Source: JABDQZ01 sp963801985
Lineage (GTDB): Bacteria > Pseudomonadota > Gammaproteobacteria > Chromatiales > Chromatiaceae
Length of the DNA stretch: 64,000 nt
NCBI GenBank assembly: GCA_963801985.1
Contig: CAWDGV010000001.1
Coordinates: 62,001-126,000, forward strand
Direction: 5' to 3'
Every line of letters begins with the position of its first letter. Within the stretch, counting starts at the first letter, position 1. The notes below the pieces were generated by a model. The model saw only the letters and a program-made list of their open reading frames with translations, had not been told where the DNA came from and ran no database searches. Both the position numbers and the translations under genes were made by a program. Shown here piece after piece: positions 62,448 through 64,000 of the stretch.

Positions 62448-63314
62448 TCAAATTTCCAGCTCAGCCATGGCTAATCTTAGTTTTTTCAGATCCTCCCAGG
62501 CCTTGGCTTTTTCTGATGGCTTTCTTAACAGGTAAGCCGGGTGGTACGTCACCAGCACTGGAATATTTTTTCCAACCAGTTGATGCTTTTGCAAGCGTAA
62601 ACGTCCAACCGCTTCATCGGTTTTCAACAGGTTTTTCGCTGACACACCGCCAACAGATAAAATAAGTTTAGGCTGAATCAGTTCAATTTGCCGCATAAGA
62701 TAGGGTTCACAGGAAGCAGCTTCCTCGGATGAGGGGTTTCGGTTGGATGGCGGCCGGCATTTCAGGATATTGGCAATGAAGACCTTTTTTCGGTCCAGCC
62801 CGATAGCCTTCAGCATGTTATCCAGTAATTTGCCGGCAACACCTACAAAAGGCTCGCCCTTGGCATCTTCATCAGCACCCGGTGCTTCGCCAATGAGCAT
62901 GACATCAGCATTCGGGTTACCAACGCCAAACACCGTGTTTTTTCGCGAATTGCAGAGTTCACAAAGTTTGCAGGCGACAATACGGTCCTGCAGTTCCTGC
63001 CAGTTCAAAGTACTGACAGCCGGAACCGTAAGTGGTTGCAGATCGGGTAATTCAATCAGGTCATCGGCATCAAAGCCGGAATCATCCGATAAGGATTCAT
63101 CCATCTGCATGTAGGAATGCAGATCATCGTCGGCATTTTGATACCCCCTCTCAGTCTCCCCCTTAACAGGGGGAGAGGCCTGAATTGCCGAATCTTTTTC
63201 ATCTCCCCCTGTTAAGGGGGAGACAGAGAGGGGGTTATCCTCAGGTTTATCACGCAAACGATATACCTGGACGCCCATGGCATCCAGGTATTGTTTTCGC
63301 ACCGATTCACGCAT
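62448..63314 (-). CDS. Uracil-DNA glycosylase, family 4 (Fe-S)
   Basis: This 288-residue protein removes uracil from DNA. The core from about residue 105 has the family-4 pattern: CKLCELCNSRKNTVFG (cluster Cys), motif 1 GEAPGADEDAKGEPFVG, FIANILKCRPPSNRNPSSEE with two more Cys nearby, and motif 2 VTYHPAYLLR. Residues ~27-57 (NPLSVSPLTGGDE...SPPVKGETERGYQ) are the translation of a palindromic repeat inserted in frame. The start overlaps the leuA stop (TAATG). Confidence 0.93.
   Translation of the reverse strand: MRESVRKQYLDAMGVQVYRLRDKPEDNPLSVSPLTGGDEKDSAIQASPPVKGETERGYQNADDDLHSYMQMDESLSDDSGFDADDLIELPDLQPLTVPAVSTLNWQELQDRIVACKLCELCNSRKNTVFGVGNPNADVMLIGEAPGADEDAKGEPFVGVAGKLLDNMLKAIGLDRKKVFIANILKCRPPSNRNPSSEEAASCEPYLMRQIELIQPKLILSVGGVSAKNLLKTDEAVGRLRLQKHQLVGKNIPVLVTYHPAYLLRKPSEKAKAWEDLKKLRLAMAELEI
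63143..63235. repeat. 93-bp palindromic repeat inserted in the UDG gene
   Basis: ACCCCCTCTCAGTCTCCCCC... (63143-63176) pairs with 63202-63235 over 34 bp with one mismatch, and each arm also contains its own small palindrome CTCCCCCT/AGGGGGAG. The 93 bp equal exactly 31 codons, so the reading frame is kept. It lies in the linker before the catalytic domain. Confidence 0.8.
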
Positions 63315-64000
63315 TAAACATCACCAACCTGGGGATGAGCCCGCTTGATAGGCTCGACCAGCTTGTTCCAGGCATTCAGGTAAGCCTTGACTGAAGCTAC
63401 AACGATATCGGTATCAGCACCCTGACCGTTTACGATCGTGTCATTTTTCTTCAGGCGGACAGTGACTTCACCCTGCGAATCTGTACCACTGGTGATATTG
63501 TTAACCGAGTAAAGCAACAGTTCGGATTCACTGTTAATGATTGTTTCAATCGCCTTGAAGGCCGCATCAACCGGCCCGCTTCCCTGGGCATGCCCTGCGG
63601 CTTCATCACCATTGACCGTTAATACAATTGAGGCATCCGGTATCTCGCCGGTTTCAGAACAGACTTTCAGTGACACCAGCTTGACGTGTTCATTCTCAAG
63701 GGCTGAGCCTGAATCGGTAACCAGGGCCTGCAGGTCATCATCAAAGATTTCATGTTTCTTGTCAGCCAGGTCCTTGAAACGGGCAAAGGCCGCATTTAAT
63801 TCTTCTTCGGAATCAAAGGTAATACCCAGTTCTTCCAGGCGTGTTCTAAAAGCATTTCGGCCTGAGTGCTTGCCCATCACCATGCGGTTCTGAGTCCAGC
63901 CGACATCCTCGGCTCGCATGATTTCGTAAGTTTCGCGGGATTTCAAAACACCATCCTGGTGAATACCCGATTCATGCGCAAAGGCGTTGATACCTACAAT
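63314..64000 (-). CDS. leuA: 2-isopropylmalate synthase LeuA (C-terminal part)
   Basis: 229 codons are visible, and the gene runs off the window end. The first visible residues IVGINAFAHESGIHQDGVLK contain the HxSGxHQDG catalytic-domain end motif. They are followed by EDVGWTQNRMVMGKHSGRNA and the regulatory domain that binds leucine (KLVSLKVCSETGEIPDASIV; GQGADTDIVVASVKAYLNAW). It makes 2-isopropylmalate, the first committed step of leucine synthesis. The stop overlaps the glycosylase start by one base (TAATG). Confidence 0.96.
   Translation of the reverse strand: MVGINAFAHESGIHQDGVLKSRETYEIMRAEDVGWTQNRMVMGKHSGRNAFRTRLEELGITFDSEEELNAAFARFKDLADKKHEIFDDDLQALVTDSGSALENEHVKLVSLKVCSETGEIPDASIVLTVNGDEAAGHAQGSGPVDAAFKAIETIINSESELLLYSVNNITSGTDSQGEVTVRLKKNDTIVNGQGADTDIVVASVKAYLNAWNKLVEPIKRAHPQVGDV

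Overview
The window looks like chromosome from a Gammaproteobacterium with sulfur-oxidising and hydrogen-metabolising traits. This rests on a hyp [NiFe]-hydrogenase maturation operon, a soxXA pair, a PEP-CTERM/exosortase-associated locus, and gamma-type housekeeping genes (EttA, RF3, RimI, an AddA/AddB-like pair). No single gene fixes genus or species. There is no CRISPR array, rRNA operon, prophage or intact IS transposase. Two tRNA genes are present.

Layout: 0-6.1 kb is hypC(end)-hypA-hypB-hypD-hypF-hypE, with two related palindromic elements flanking hypF and a one-base frameshift in hypE. 6.1-13.5 kb holds a DUF218 protein, an AddB-like nuclease and AddA-like helicase pair, and a small exported protein. 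13.5-20.9 kb holds pgi, a degenerate glycogen-synthase-like gene, ppc, a sulfotransferase-like gene that seems to start at CTG, and a methyltransferase. 20.9-25 kb has a large MHYT-PAS-GGDEF-EAL protein, a prohibitin-like remnant, a 130-bp tandem duplication, and tRNA-Arg and tRNA-Pro. 25-31.5 kb has folD, soxX-soxA plus a small third gene, ettA, a HupE/UreJ-type membrane protein and an enoyl-CoA hydratase. 31.5-39.8 kb has an AI-2E permease, UDP-sugar genes, an HIBADH-type dehydrogenase, tpx and hemH. 40-45.8 kb has sucA (frameshifted), sucB and class I fumarase.

46-57.3 kb is accessory and heavily broken. It holds a decayed DUF4258/DUF2283-type pair, two divergent exosortase-associated acyltransferases, a PEP-CTERM protein behind a textbook sigma-54 promoter, a PrsT-like TPR lipoprotein, a VAO-type flavoprotein and vapBC. 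Most of these carry several frameshifts, several of them at A-runs, so either decay or poor local sequence quality is possible. 57.6-64 kb has prfC, then a foreign-looking block (MscS tail, Fic protein with an operator array, and a remnant of a second prfC 5' end), a GxxExxY gene enclosed by inverted repeats, rimI, a family-4 uracil-DNA glycosylase with a palindrome inserted in frame, and the end of leuA.

The most distinctive feature is a set of repeat elements. Four loci carry inverted copies of a ~31-bp sequence built from CACGAAG-like units. One pair encloses the GxxExxY gene; the other three enclose short non-coding DNA, like an autonomous element with short derivatives. A second family (the two hyp elements) keeps its stems while changing their sequence. 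A third ~90-bp family occurs at 45.8, 46.0 and 57.5 kb, and its core also lies in the 130-bp tandem duplication beside tRNA-Arg.
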